From Paenibacillus silviterrae (GTDB lineage Bacteria; Bacillota; Bacilli; Paenibacillales; NBRC-103111): a stretch of 64,000 nucleotides of DNA. The notes beneath the pieces are model-generated. The model was given only the letters and a program-made list of their open reading frames with translations, made no database searches and had not been told where the DNA came from. The stretch lies in assembly GCF_030167925.1 (NCBI RefSeq), contig NZ_JASKUT010000001.1:3472001-3536000 (forward strand), written 5' to 3'. Positions 13,301 to 21,538 of this stretch are shown in pieces. How positions within the stretch are numbered: the stretch's first letter is position 1; each line of letters starts with the position of its first letter. Position numbers and translations under genes: made by a program.

Positions 13301-14485
13301 ATGGACACTTTATCCAACATTCGCTGGCTGTATGCCATCCGTTTTTTTCACAGCCTGATTCCGGCTTATGTGATCGAAAGACTGTTCTGGGAGCAGCGCG
13401 GCATGACGATTCCGCTGGTCGTCTATGCCGAAATCATCTATGCCGTCACCATCGTATTGCTTGAGGTTCCCACCGGCATCCTTGCCGACCGATGGGGACG
13501 CAAGCGCATGCTTATCGCGGCAGCGGTCTTAAGCTGTTTCGAGTTTTTGATTCTGCTCTATGCTTCGGAGTTTTGGCACTTTGCCCTGGTAGTCTTTCTT
13601 GCCGGGATTGCACGAACGGCAGCCAGCGGCTCCGAGAATGCGCTGCTGTACGATTCGCTGCTGCAGCACGGAAGAGAGCAGCTTTTCGAGAAGCATCTGG
13701 GTCGATTGAACGCCCTGGATTTCATTGCGGCTATCTTGGCTGCTCTCAGCGGCAGCTGGTTAGCCGGGCGATTCGGCTTCGAGCTCAACTACTGGATTTC
13801 GCTAGGCAGTGCAGTGCTTAGCCTCACGATCTCCTTCTTCCTGAAGGAGCCTAAGGCTATCCAAGCCGCTTCGAGTACGGAAAAACCGCTGCCGATCAGG
13901 CAGTATGTCGCGGGCTCCCTGCGATTTTTCCGCACTCGACCGGACGTCCGTCTTGTCGTGCTGACAGGGATGGTCACCGGCGCCGCGGTTAGCTTCATGG
14001 ATGAATTTTGGCAAATTTACATGAACCGGCTCCACATTCCAGTGGCCTTCTTCGGCACCGTATCGGCAGCGATGATACTGCTTCGCGTTCCAGGCAGCGT
14101 CTTGGCTTATGCGCTGATCAGCCGGTTCCGCTACCGGCCTCTGATCCTCGGCGTGACGAGCGTCATTGCCGTCGGCTTCGGCTGCATGGCACTCGCGGGC
14201 GGCTATGCCGGCTTTGCCGCTGTCCTCCTGATCTGCCTGTTTTCCGGCATCATGGAGCCCCTGGCCTCGGGTTATCTGCACCATCGTATCGCGGACTCCT
14301 CCATGAGAGCGACCATCGATTCGTTTCAGTCGCTGGGAGAGAACCTCGTGCTGATTGTGACGGGCCTTGGCTTCGGCTGGCTCTCCGCGAGATACGATAT
14401 TTTCGGCGGCTTCGGCTTTATCGCAGCGCTATGCGGAGCGTTCCTTATGTACGCCTGGTTCGCTTCCCGCAGGATCGAGCCGTAA
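13301..14485 (+). CDS. Major facilitator superfamily exporter
   Basis: A 394-residue, roughly 12-span membrane transporter. The loop after the second span, EVPTGILADRWGRKRMLIAA, is the MFS motif A (GxLaDrxGrkR), and a second, weaker version SRFRYRPLILGVTSVI follows the central loop. The sequence is of the drug/unknown-substrate efflux type; its substrate cannot be read. ATG 13301 is chosen because GAGGAG precedes it by seven bases. The gene has a long leader with a short coding sequence and an inverted repeat, suggesting induced expression. It converges on the spermidine-synthase-like gene with a strong terminator between. Confidence 0.85.
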   Translation: MDTLSNIRWLYAIRFFHSLIPAYVIERLFWEQRGMTIPLVVYAEIIYAVTIVLLEVPTGILADRWGRKRMLIAAAVLSCFEFLILLYASEFWHFALVVFLAGIARTAASGSENALLYDSLLQHGREQLFEKHLGRLNALDFIAAILAALSGSWLAGRFGFELNYWISLGSAVLSLTISFFLKEPKAIQAASSTEKPLPIRQYVAGSLRFFRTRPDVRLVVLTGMVTGAAVSFMDEFWQIYMNRLHIPVAFFGTVSAAMILLRVPGSVLAYALISRFRYRPLILGVTSVIAVGFGCMALAGGYAGFAAVLLICLFSGIMEPLASGYLHHRIADSSMRATIDSFQSLGENLVLIVTGLGFGWLSARYDIFGGFGFIAALCGAFLMYAWFASRRIEP

Positions 14486-14489
14486 CAAG

Positions 14490-14526
14490 TCAAACCCCTA
14501 CAACCAGGCCGGTTGTCGGGGTTTCC
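14490..14526. terminator. Terminator between the MFS and spermidine-synthase-like genes
   Basis: The compound stem AAACCCC-T-ACAACC / GGTTGT-C-GGGGTTT closes on a five-base loop. T and A flanks are modest, but the stem is long and could serve both directions. Confidence 0.75.
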
Positions 14527-14548
14527 CGATTGAGCGCAACGATTCGGA

Positions 14549-15313
14549 CTAGACAAGGTAGGCAGCCCCATTTCTCCGATCCCGGATCACATGCCCGCCA
14601 TCCAGCTCCAGCTCCACAAAGCCGGCCATCTCGGACATTTCCGCCTCGATCGGCTCCTCGCGGCCCAGCAGCAGCATATTACGCTGCTCCTCCTTATCGT
14701 CCCCGGGCAAATAAAACACCCGTGTATACCGAAACACCTCTTTCAGCGTTGTGTGAATGGAGCTCACCCGCTTATCGTTCCACGGTTTGCCCATCAAATT
14801 CAGCAGCATCATCCCGCGGGACGCAAGCTTTTCCTTTGCCGTCTGAAAGAACTCCAGCGTTGTTAGATGCGCAGGCGTTCCCGCTTTGCCGAACGCATCC
14901 AGCAGGATGCAGTCGAACGCGCCGCCAGCCTGCCCGTTCAAGATCCTCCGTCCGTCCCCTATCACAACGTTATCCCACCGGTAGCCAAAATACTTCCGAC
15001 TGAGCTCCACAACCTTCTCGTCAAGCTCGGCCACTACGAACCTTTCACCGGGATAACGACGAGCCATCGTCCCGACGCCGTGCCCAATGAGAAACGCCCG
15101 ACGAAACGCCGGGGCGTTAAGTTCCATGCAGTGCAGGATCGCCCTCGGGTATTCAAGAACGACGCGCTCCGGGTCGCGAAGATCGATGGCCCCCTGTACT
15201 GCATCCTCGGCAAACTGCAGACAACGGAATTTGCCCAGCTCTCCATACAATTGCGTTGTATCAAAGACGATAATTTCATTATGCTCCGTTACTTCTTTAG
15301 TCAATAGATGCAC
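14549..15313 (-). CDS. Spermidine-synthase-like (PABS/SAM-methyltransferase fold) protein
   Basis: A 254-residue protein with the spermidine-synthase Rossmann fold. FLIGHGVGTMARRYP corresponds to the cofactor-binding glycine loop, VVAELDEKVVELSRKYFG to the acidic ribose-binding strand and the following helix, and DCILLDAFGKAGTPAHLTT to the catalytic-loop region. Stand-alone bacterial members often have unproven substrates, so polyamine synthesis is only one option. The start is a GTG at 15313 with GGAGAG eight bases upstream. It is the last gene of an apparent operon with the DUF2269 protein and the arylamine N-acetyltransferase (gaps of 10 and 32 bases). Confidence 0.8.
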   Translation of the reverse strand: MHLLTKEVTEHNEIIVFDTTQLYGELGKFRCLQFAEDAVQGAIDLRDPERVVLEYPRAILHCMELNAPAFRRAFLIGHGVGTMARRYPGERFVVAELDEKVVELSRKYFGYRWDNVVIGDGRRILNGQAGGAFDCILLDAFGKAGTPAHLTTLEFFQTAKEKLASRGMMLLNLMGKPWNDKRVSSIHTTLKEVFRYTRVFYLPGDDKEEQRNMLLLGREEPIEAEMSEMAGFVELELDGGHVIRDRRNGAAYLV

Positions 15314-15345
15314 GCCTGCGCTCTCCTTTTCCGCCTGCCTTCAGC

Positions 15346-16158
15346 TCAAGCAGGGAACAGATCAACTCCCCGCGAGGAAAGAAAGTCCAGCGCTTCCTCT
15401 ACGATGTCCTCCTGAAAGCCGAAGGTTGCACGCAGCATGTCCAGCCAGTCGCTTAGCCGCGTATATTCATGTACCTCGGTCCCCTTGTCCGTCTTGACGA
15501 GCAGCTTATGATTGATGACAGAGTAAGCCTTTCCCTCTCGAAACAAGGTCGCTGTAATTCTTCGCATAAAAGGGTTCTCGTCCTCATCCCTTAGAGAATG
15601 GGTGATTGCCTCCTCGAAGCTTTCGAGGCTGACGGGCTGCCATTCGATGCATTTGGCGACGAAGCTCTGCCCGTTCATTCGGCGATCGATGAGATATCTT
15701 AGGTCACCGAGCCGGGTGATCTCCACTTCCTCCCCGAATCGGGTGAACCGGGGCTGCTCCTCCAAGAGGAGCGGCTCAAAGAGCGGAGCCCCATAGCCAA
15801 CATCCACGTAATAAGAACGCCCCTCCACCGTAACCATAAGGGCCAGGTGGGTATTCCCGCCGGCAGCTCGTACGAGGTCGACTTGAAAGCCCAGCGCCTG
15901 CAGCAAGCGGCCGAAGTGCGCATTCAGTACATAACAGTTGCCGCCCAGCCCTCTGTCTTCCATGCCCGCAAGGTGCGTCTCCAGCGGGGGCAGCCATATC
16001 AGGCCGGTCCTTCCCCGGTGAAGGTAGTAATGGATTTTGCTGATATTCTCAAAAGGAATTCGCTCCAGATGAAGCCGAATCAGGCTTCGCAGGTAAGGAA
16101 GCGAGGGCTTCCTGACGTCCGCTCCCAGAAAACGCACATATCGTTCTATCGTTTCCAT
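15346..16158 (-). CDS. Arylamine N-acetyltransferase
   Basis: Transfers acetyl from acetyl-CoA to aromatic amines or hydrazines through a cysteine thioester. The 270-residue product carries the full triad: Cys75 in LGGNCYVLNAHF, His104 in GNTHLALMV and Asp119 in YVDVGYGAP. RIPFENISK near the N-terminus is the typical PFEN motif. A good ribosome site (AAGGGGGAG) precedes the ATG. It sits second in a three-gene operon. A second family member lies at 44896. The natural substrate is unknown; detoxification or a role in secondary metabolite tailoring are both possible. Confidence 0.92.
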   Translation of the reverse strand: METIERYVRFLGADVRKPSLPYLRSLIRLHLERIPFENISKIHYYLHRGRTGLIWLPPLETHLAGMEDRGLGGNCYVLNAHFGRLLQALGFQVDLVRAAGGNTHLALMVTVEGRSYYVDVGYGAPLFEPLLLEEQPRFTRFGEEVEITRLGDLRYLIDRRMNGQSFVAKCIEWQPVSLESFEEAITHSLRDEDENPFMRRITATLFREGKAYSVINHKLLVKTDKGTEVHEYTRLSDWLDMLRATFGFQEDIVEEALDFLSSRGVDLFPA

Positions 16159-16168
16159 TGGCTCCCCC

Positions 16169-16669
16169 TTAAGGCTTCCAAACCATTAAAATGACGATAA
16201 CCATGCTGAGAATGGTAGCCCACATATGAAGATTGCGTACTTTAGCGTACATGGCGGATATTACGGAAGGAGCCTTCTCTTCCGCAGCATCGTTAGATGC
16301 ATCCAACGAGCTTTGCAGCTTTTTGGCCGCAGGGTTCAAGAAGCCCACGACCAATACTTCGACGGCAATGAACAGGAGCAAGGATCCTGCAATCCAGCCT
16401 TGCAGGAAGGGGCCGTAGGAGCCGAGCCAAAACAAAACCGCTCCCGAAACGACAGCCAAGGTGCCGAATACCTTGGGGAACATCTCCAATCGCGTAACCT
16501 GCTCCAGGGCACGCCCCATCTCCCGGACGGAGGGCTCGGCCCGCAGCAGCATCGGGAAGGCCAGCGTAGGCCCGATCCCTAGAATCGCCGATACAACGTG
16601 AAACAATATAAGCCATTTCATACACAGCACCGCTTTCATCGATATGGTGGTTGAATACCTCTCCATCAT
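16169..16669 (-). CDS. DUF2269-like integral membrane protein
   Basis: A 166-residue membrane protein with about four spans. KWLILFHVVSAILGIGPTLAFP is the first span, with a His and Gly pattern typical of DUF2269 proteins. The last span LHMWATILSMVIVILMVW also contains a His, so a haem or quinone role is conceivable but not shown. The start at 16669 (tandem ATG codons) has AAGGAGG 11 bases upstream; internal ATGs at 16639 and 16621 have weaker sites. It is the first gene of the operon with the N-acetyltransferase. No terminator separates it from the LuxR-type gene 55 bases upstream. Confidence 0.75.
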   Translation of the reverse strand: MMERYSTTISMKAVLCMKWLILFHVVSAILGIGPTLAFPMLLRAEPSVREMGRALEQVTRLEMFPKVFGTLAVVSGAVLFWLGSYGPFLQGWIAGSLLLFIAVEVLVVGFLNPAAKKLQSSLDASNDAAEEKAPSVISAMYAKVRNLHMWATILSMVIVILMVWKP

Positions 16670-16723
16670 ATCCGGCGATGCCTCCTTCTTGTATCGGTAG
16701 AACTACGTATTTTCTCAGATCCG

Positions 16724-17917
16724 TTAGCTTCCTTCGATATGAGGTGCTTCCTTCTGCAGCCCCTTCTCTACGATATATCGCGTCAGTGCCGCCCTTGAGG
16801 TCAGCTGCAGCTTCTGATAGATTCGCTCCAGATGCGTCGTGACCGTACGAAGACTTATAAAAAGCGCCTTAGCAATCTCTGCATTCGTCTGTCCTTGAGC
16901 GACGCATACGGCGACTTGACGCTCTCTTGCACTCAGCACCGTATGGAACGGCTCCTTCGTTTTACGCCACTCCAGCTTGGACCGCTCGATGACCTGGCGG
17001 AACAGGGGGCCCCATGCATGGCCTTCTATGACGTCGGCTGAAGCGAGGGCTTCTCCCAGACGCTCGGACAGCTGCAGGAGCTCTTCGTCAAGGATGTGCT
17101 CCAAGCGATTCTTCCTTGGGTCCGTTTCTTCATGGCACACCACCCCGACGAGCTTCCCTAAAACAAAGAGCGGAAAGGCAAAATAGCTTGTCGAAAGCGA
17201 AGGCACCCGGTCGCCCGAGCTCTCCTGCTGCTGCGCCTGTTCTCCGGGCTGCAGGTGGTATACGTATCGCAGCTGCGATCGAATGTTATGCAAGCGGATC
17301 ACCCGGCGATTCCGCATAACCAAAGCGGCCAGCCGCTCCATCGGCTCAAGAGCGGCCGGATGGGCTCCGGCGCCCGGAACACCCCGCGAGGCCAGCAGCT
17401 GCGGTACAACGGAGCCCCCCTCCTCCCGTGGAATCCAGCAGGACAGCCGCTGCCAATCGAATTCGGCGGCAAGGGCCTGCAGCAGCTCGGCATGACGCGG
17501 TGGAGCCGGCTCCAGCTGGGGCGCCTCCTCCAAGCAAGGGCGGACGCATACCACTTGGAATACGAGGGCGGCACGCAGGAGGACCGGCTCCGCTAAGCCG
17601 GCAAGCCACGAAACGGCTTGAAGGTCCTGATGCATCAGGGCAAAGAGCGGTCCCTCCTCCTCCGAACGCAGAAAGCGGAGCGTCAGCTCCCAGTGCAGGC
17701 GGTCGCTTGGGTTTACGATTTTCAGAAGGGCGCCCCTTTCGGTTTGCAGGTTCAGTTCCGTCTTATACAGCAGCTGATTCGCTATAGCCACATGCTCCGA
17801 ATCCACATACCATACCCTGGACAAGTTCGCAATGTTAGGCACACCCTCCTTATCGCTTGTAACGATGACACAAGGCGCGACGCCCTGAAATGCTGGCAGT
17901 AATTGAGACGGCAGCAC
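16724..17917 (-). CDS. LuxR-type regulator with N-terminal FMN-split-barrel-like and GAF-like domains
   Basis: A 397-residue protein with an unusual order. Residues about 1-130 (APCVIVTSDKEGVPNIANLSRVWYVDSEHVAI) look like a pyridoxamine-5'-phosphate-oxidase-type split barrel. Residues about 140-300 look GAF-like (WQRLSCWIPREEGGSVVPQL, then SYFAFPLFVLGKLVGVVCH). Residues 326-386 are a LuxR helix-turn-helix (LSARERQVAVCVAQGQTNAEIAKALFISLRTVTTHL, two abutting parts). It starts four bases after the stop of another split-barrel-like gene. Flavin or haem sensing is a reasonable guess but cofactor residues cannot be confirmed here. Start codon ATG 17917 follows a GGAGG ribosome site located in the end of the upstream gene. 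Confidence 0.8.
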   Translation of the reverse strand: MLPSQLLPAFQGVAPCVIVTSDKEGVPNIANLSRVWYVDSEHVAIANQLLYKTELNLQTERGALLKIVNPSDRLHWELTLRFLRSEEEGPLFALMHQDLQAVSWLAGLAEPVLLRAALVFQVVCVRPCLEEAPQLEPAPPRHAELLQALAAEFDWQRLSCWIPREEGGSVVPQLLASRGVPGAGAHPAALEPMERLAALVMRNRRVIRLHNIRSQLRYVYHLQPGEQAQQQESSGDRVPSLSTSYFAFPLFVLGKLVGVVCHEETDPRKNRLEHILDEELLQLSERLGEALASADVIEGHAWGPLFRQVIERSKLEWRKTKEPFHTVLSARERQVAVCVAQGQTNAEIAKALFISLRTVTTHLERIYQKLQLTSRAALTRYIVEKGLQKEAPHIEGS

Positions 17918-17921
17918 CGTT

Positions 17922-18389
17922 CTACCTCCTTTCCCCTAGTAGAGCTCCGGCATTAGGGCCCGGCGTCTGCAAATACACCTTGCTTACTTGTAATCCTACA
18001 GCTACACATTGCGACGCTTCAAAGGACACAAGCGGGGTCAGGTTTGGAAAATAGGCCGCAATCCGTTGCCGCTGCAGCTCCAATACCTCAAAATCCTCCA
18101 TTGTCAGAGACTGATGCCGTCGAAAGGTTCCTTTCAGCTGATACGATTCATTATCGGTTCCAGCCGTCATCAGCACAGAGAGCGGGCCAGGATGAGGGCG
18201 GGCCTCGCTCAGCCGCTTCCATTGGCTCTGAAGAATCGAAACCCAGATCAGCTCCTCCTCCGAATGGAGCCGAACCCCATACCCCCTGCAAAGGAAGGGA
18301 GGAACCTCATGCCAAGCTGCCGATACATGGATGAAGAAGGGAACCTGTCTATGGACAAATCGAAGCAGCTCCTCAGGCCATATGCTCAT
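17922..18389 (-). CDS. Pyridoxamine-5'-phosphate-oxidase-like split-barrel protein
   Basis: A 155-residue cytosolic protein that looks like a divergent FMN-binding split barrel. The order is an N-terminal helix (WPEELLRFVHRQ), strands FFIHVSAAW and LIWVSILQSQWKR, and later SYQLKGTFRRH and FEVLELQRQRIAAYFP. The family is assigned by overall pattern and by its partner, so with moderate certainty. ATG 18389 is chosen because AAAGGAGG lies seven bases upstream; the frame is open further upstream without a ribosome site. It is coupled to the LuxR-type regulator (gap four bases), which itself starts with a similar fold. This suggests a sensor/effector pair. Confidence 0.65.
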   Translation of the reverse strand: MSIWPEELLRFVHRQVPFFIHVSAAWHEVPPFLCRGYGVRLHSEEELIWVSILQSQWKRLSEARPHPGPLSVLMTAGTDNESYQLKGTFRRHQSLTMEDFEVLELQRQRIAAYFPNLTPLVSFEASQCVAVGLQVSKVYLQTPGPNAGALLGERR

Positions 18390-18592
18390 AAGTACTCCTC
18401 CTTTCTTGGGGAACATCACCGTCATGATTTTGCTTCTATGATAGCATAAAGCGATGAGGCTGAAACGGAAAAGCTCTTTGCGACCCTTCCGATACATGGA
18501 AAATTGAGCAAGATGTCGTCCGTAATACGCATATTCGCATCCCCCCTGCCTGCCATACAATGTATTATCCTGAAGGAAAGGAGGAATGCCGT

Positions 18593-19000
18593 ATGGTAAA
18601 CCGTCAGCTATGCAACCGCTTGGCCCGGATCATTGGAGGATCCGGAAGTATTACGAACGGTGCGTGTGTCGTCCAAACCCTTCGGAAGCTTAATGTGAAA
18701 ATTTTTGGACGCCGCAGCCGCTCCCCTCTTACTCTGCCGTTCGCACTGTCCGTGGAAGCCAAGGACGCCAGAGGCCGTACCTTGAACCTGGGAGAAACCG
18801 TCATCCTGGAAAGAGAAATCAACCCCTTCGTTTCGGAGCTGCGCAAGCGCGGCATCAAAGTAACCGCCATTCACAACCACTGGCTATTCCAAAGCCGCTC
18901 TTTTAAATATATCCACTGGCAGTCCGTCGGAGATCCCGTGCTTTTCGCTCAAAAAAGCGCCGCAGCCGCCAGAGCGGTTGGCATCCTTCCCAGAAGGTAA
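18593..19000 (+). CDS. DUF1259 domain protein
   Basis: A 135-residue protein recognised by LARIIGGSGSITNGACVV, then EINPFVSELRKRGIKVTAIHNHWLFQ and FKYIHWQSVGDP. These are the core of the DUF1259 (LpqO/LppY-like) domain. The His-rich motif HNHW and the later HW suggest a metal or ligand site, but the biochemical role of the family is unknown. It lacks the signal peptide that many actinobacterial members have, so it is probably cytosolic. AAAGGAGG lies nine bases before the ATG at 18593. It diverges from the split-barrel/LuxR pair and ends in a terminator. Confidence 0.8.
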   Translation: MVNRQLCNRLARIIGGSGSITNGACVVQTLRKLNVKIFGRRSRSPLTLPFALSVEAKDARGRTLNLGETVILEREINPFVSELRKRGIKVTAIHNHWLFQSRSFKYIHWQSVGDPVLFAQKSAAAARAVGILPRR

Positions 19001-19013
19001 GCAGCTGCACCAG

Positions 19014-19038
19014 AACAGGCCTAAGGGCCTGTTTTTCT
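19014..19038 (+). terminator. Terminator after the DUF1259 gene
   Basis: The perfect 8-bp stem AACAGGCC / GGCCTGTT has a four-base loop and is followed by a T-run. Confidence 0.9.
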
Positions 19039-19081
19039 TTGTTTGCGTCCATGGCTCCCTGTTTGTCCCTTTTTATATTCC

Positions 19082-19109
19082 TTGACAGGAATATTCGGTT
19101 TACTATACT
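19082..19109 (+). promoter_or_regulatory. Promoter of the second ArsR-family gene
   Basis: TTGACA (19082-19087) and TATACT (19104-19109) are 16 bp apart. The 8-bp palindrome GAATATTC directly follows the -35 and could be part of an operator. Confidence 0.7.
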
Positions 19110-19134
19110 ATTTTCTTTGAAGGGAGTAACCGAT

Positions 19135-19500
19135 ATGGGCGCGAATTTGACAACCTTGAGTGCACTGGCCGAGCCCAACCGATTACACATTGTCGAGCTT
19201 CTGCGCGAAGGTCCACTTACGGTAGGCGAAATTGCCGAACGTCTGGAGCTTCAACAGCCGCAGGCCTCGAAGCATCTTCGTGTACTCAGTGATTCCGGGA
19301 TCGTTGAAGTGCATCCAATCGCCAATAGGCGGATTTATAAGCTGCAGCCCCAGCCATTTCAAGACCTGAACGAATGGATGGATTCCTTTCGCCGGCTGTG
19401 GGAGGAACGGTTCGACCGCTTGGACGATTACTTGGCGGAGCTTCAAAGAAAGCAGGCACAAGAGCAGCCGCTTAACCGAGATCCATCCGGTGAATCGTAA
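19135..19500 (+). CDS. ArsR-family winged-helix regulator
   Basis: A 121-residue regulator. LSALAEPNRLHIVELLREGPL, the recognition helix QPQASKHLRVLSDSGIVEV and the wing IANRRIYKLQPQPF are typical, and the C-terminal helix WMDSFRRLWEERFDRLDDYL is the dimer helix found in SRPBCC-associated members. Unlike the copy at 11164, no SRPBCC gene is beside it, so its target is unclear; autoregulation through the GAATATTC palindrome in its own promoter is possible. The ATG at 19135 follows GAAGGGAG. No cysteine metal-site is present. Confidence 0.87.
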   Translation: MGANLTTLSALAEPNRLHIVELLREGPLTVGEIAERLELQQPQASKHLRVLSDSGIVEVHPIANRRIYKLQPQPFQDLNEWMDSFRRLWEERFDRLDDYLAELQRKQAQEQPLNRDPSGES

Positions 19501-19531
19501 GCAGTTAGCAGCAAACGGCTGTTATTTTACA

Positions 19532-19587
19532 CAAAAAAGAAGCACTCCGGCCCCTATCCCAAGATGGATGCCTGAGTGCTTCTTGCT
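19532..19587. terminator. Bidirectional terminator between ArsR and SulP genes
   Basis: A perfect 11-bp stem AAGAAGCACTC / GAGTGCTTCTT (19537-19547 / 19574-19584) with an A-run on the left side. It suits the end of the minus-strand transporter gene especially. Confidence 0.85.
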
Positions 19588-19588
19588 T

Positions 19589-21043
19589 CTAATGCCCGGA
19601 CGAAGCCGCAAGACCTACCTGCTCTACGAGCGCCTTGCTCTCTTGGTTCATGCCGATGATCTTGACCTTCCTGCCTAGCTGCTCATATTTCAGCTTGGCT
19701 TTGGAAATGGCAGTCACCGCCGAGTGATCCCACACATGGGATGCACTGAAATCTATCACTATGGTGTCCGGATCGTTCCGGTAATCGAACAAGTCAACAA
19801 AGTGGGACATCGTTCCGAAGAACAGCTGCCCGGTAATGCGATACACCTTGGCACCGCTCGGCTCCACAGCTGTATGTGCCTTAATCTTAGCGGACCTCCA
19901 GCCGAAGATCAGCGCGCTTAGCACGACTCCGGAGATGACACCGATCGCAAGGTCCGAGGTAATGACCACGATCGCCACCGTAACAACCATGACCAAGGCA
20001 TCGGCCCGAGGGATTTTGGCTAAGGTCCGAACCGAATTCCAATCGAAGGTGCCGATGGAAACCATGAACATTACTCCCACAAGCGCACCCATCGGTATTT
20101 CTTGAACCACTTTGCCTAATACTAAAATCAGGAAGAGCAAGAACACGCCGGCTACAAGGGTTGACAGCCGGGATCTCCCTCCGGACTTCACGTTGATGAC
20201 CGTTTGCCCGATCATCGCGCAGCCGGCCATGCCTCCGAAGAAGCCGGTAATGATATTGGCCAAGCCTTGGCCCTTCACTTCAACGTTCTTGTCGCTTTTG
20301 GTTTCCGTCATTTCATCGACAATCGTAGCCGTCATCAGCGACTCGGTGACCCCGACCACCGCCAGCGCCAAGGATAGAGGCAGGATCGTCATAATAGCTT
20401 CCCAAGAGAGCTTCATGTCGGGAATATGGAAGAAGGGCAGTGCCTGCGTAATTTGTCCCATATCGCCCACGGTTCTCAGGTCCAGTCCTAAAGACATGGA
20501 AAGAGCTGTCATTACGATAATAGCTACCAGTGCGGATGGCACCGCCTTGGTTAAAAGCGGCAGCAAATAAATGATCGCCAGCGTTCCCGCCACCATCGCG
20601 TACATCATCCAATTCGCGCCGCGGAAGTTCGGCAGCTGCGCCATGAAGATGATAATGGCGAGGGCATTCACAAAGCCAGTCACGACCGAATGAGGGATAA
20701 AGGTAATAAATTTACCGAACTTAAGCACGCCCATAAGATACTGAATGATACCGGTCAGAACCGTTGCAGCGAATAAATACTCGACGCCGTGCTTGGCGAC
20801 TAACGGGCCCATCAGCGAAGCCATGGCGCCTGTCGCCGCTGAGATCATCCCCGGGCGTCCTCCTACAATGGAGATCGTGACCGCGATTGTAAAGGAAGCA
20901 TATAAGCCTACCATCGGGTCCACTCCCGCCAGGATGGAGAAGGCAATGGCCTCCGGAATCAACGCCAAAGCAACCGTCATTCCGGACAGCACGTCCTTGC
21001 GGGTGTTAAAAAACCAATGGCTTTTCAATTTTTGGTACAGCAA
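19589..21043 (-). CDS. SulP family anion transporter with STAS domain
   Basis: A 484-residue transporter: about 14 hydrophobic segments followed by a cytosolic STAS domain (about 395-478; [21 protein letters not shown] is the STAS core). The opening [21 protein letters not shown] and [21 protein letters not shown] are the SulP signatures. SulP proteins move sulfate, bicarbonate, or other anions; which one is not evident. The start is a TTG at 21043 about 11 bases after AAGGAG. The first residues [12 protein letters not shown] are typical of the short soluble N-terminus. It appears monocistronic. Confidence 0.9.
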   Translation of the reverse strand: MLYQKLKSHWFFNTRKDVLSGMTVALALIPEAIAFSILAGVDPMVGLYASFTIAVTISIVGGRPGMISAATGAMASLMGPLVAKHGVEYLFAATVLTGIIQYLMGVLKFGKFITFIPHSVVTGFVNALAIIIFMAQLPNFRGANWMMYAMVAGTLAIIYLLPLLTKAVPSALVAIIVMTALSMSLGLDLRTVGDMGQITQALPFFHIPDMKLSWEAIMTILPLSLALAVVGVTESLMTATIVDEMTETKSDKNVEVKGQGLANIITGFFGGMAGCAMIGQTVINVKSGGRSRLSTLVAGVFLLFLILVLGKVVQEIPMGALVGVMFMVSIGTFDWNSVRTLAKIPRADALVMVVTVAIVVITSDLAIGVISGVVLSALIFGWRSAKIKAHTAVEPSGAKVYRITGQLFFGTMSHFVDLFDYRNDPDTIVIDFSASHVWDHSAVTAISKAKLKYEQLGRKVKIIGMNQESKALVEQVGLAASSGH

Positions 21044-21154
21044 AAAAAGCTCACTCCTTATTCTTTAAAAGTAAATGACTTTCCACTTTCAGAAAAGTCG
21101 GGGCCGATGGTCAACGGTTTATATTATACACATTTCGGTCACATATCTCTACCC

Positions 21155-21454
21155 CTAGTTGCTATTTACTAGTGATCTTATCGCAGCTTCGAGCTTGGTT
21201 CTGGCTTCCTTCACGGCTCGTTGAATCAGCAGGTTTGTCTTGTGCTCCTCGTAATCCTCTTTCTCATATTGCACCCGCAGCTCCGCCCGGCCGTCCTTCA
21301 GTTCTCCGATCACAACCGATACTACTCTCGGCGGTTCTCCTTCGTTTCCGAGCTCCCAGGCGAATATGGTGATACTGCCTCGATAATCCCCCGCCCGAGC
21401 ATCCTCCCGATGCTCCAGAAGCTCCGACAGCTCTACCTTCGAATATTGCTTCAT
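21155..21454 (-). CDS. Small acidic protein of unknown function
   Basis: A 99-residue soluble protein that I do not recognise. It has a basic opening (MKQYSKVELSELLEHRED), a beta-rich middle (GSITIFAWELGNEGEPPRVV, then VSVVIGELKDGRAELRVQYE) and a C-terminal helix (LLIQRAVKEARTKLEAAIRS). AAAGGAGG lies ten bases before the ATG at 21454, so expression is credible. It lies between the large surface-protein gene and the SulP transporter, all on the same strand, with a terminator separating it from the surface-protein gene. Confidence 0.6.
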   Translation of the reverse strand: MKQYSKVELSELLEHREDARAGDYRGSITIFAWELGNEGEPPRVVSVVIGELKDGRAELRVQYEKEDYEEHKTNLLIQRAVKEARTKLEAAIRSLVNSN

Positions 21455-21480
21455 GCGGAATAGACCTCCTTTATATGCCA

Positions 21481-21523
21481 AAAAAAGCGGCCGTTTCCCA
21501 GCATCATACTAGGAAACGACCGC
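21481..21523 (-). terminator. Terminator after the 1410-residue surface protein gene
   Basis: On the minus strand the stem GCGGTCGTTTCC / GGAAACGGCCGC (one mismatch) is followed by a T-run (the A-run at 21481-21486 on the + strand). Confidence 0.85.
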
Positions 21524-21538
21524 CGTAAGCAAGCGCGC

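Noticed and set aside
14008..15003. 331-codon frame overlapping the MFS and spermidine-synthase-like genes
   Set aside because: Pro/Arg/Ser-rich, crosses a terminator, and overlaps two well-supported genes.
21044..21154. Possible riboswitch before the SulP transporter
   Set aside because: A TATAAT-like element and a small hairpin are present, but no conserved riboswitch core was recognised.
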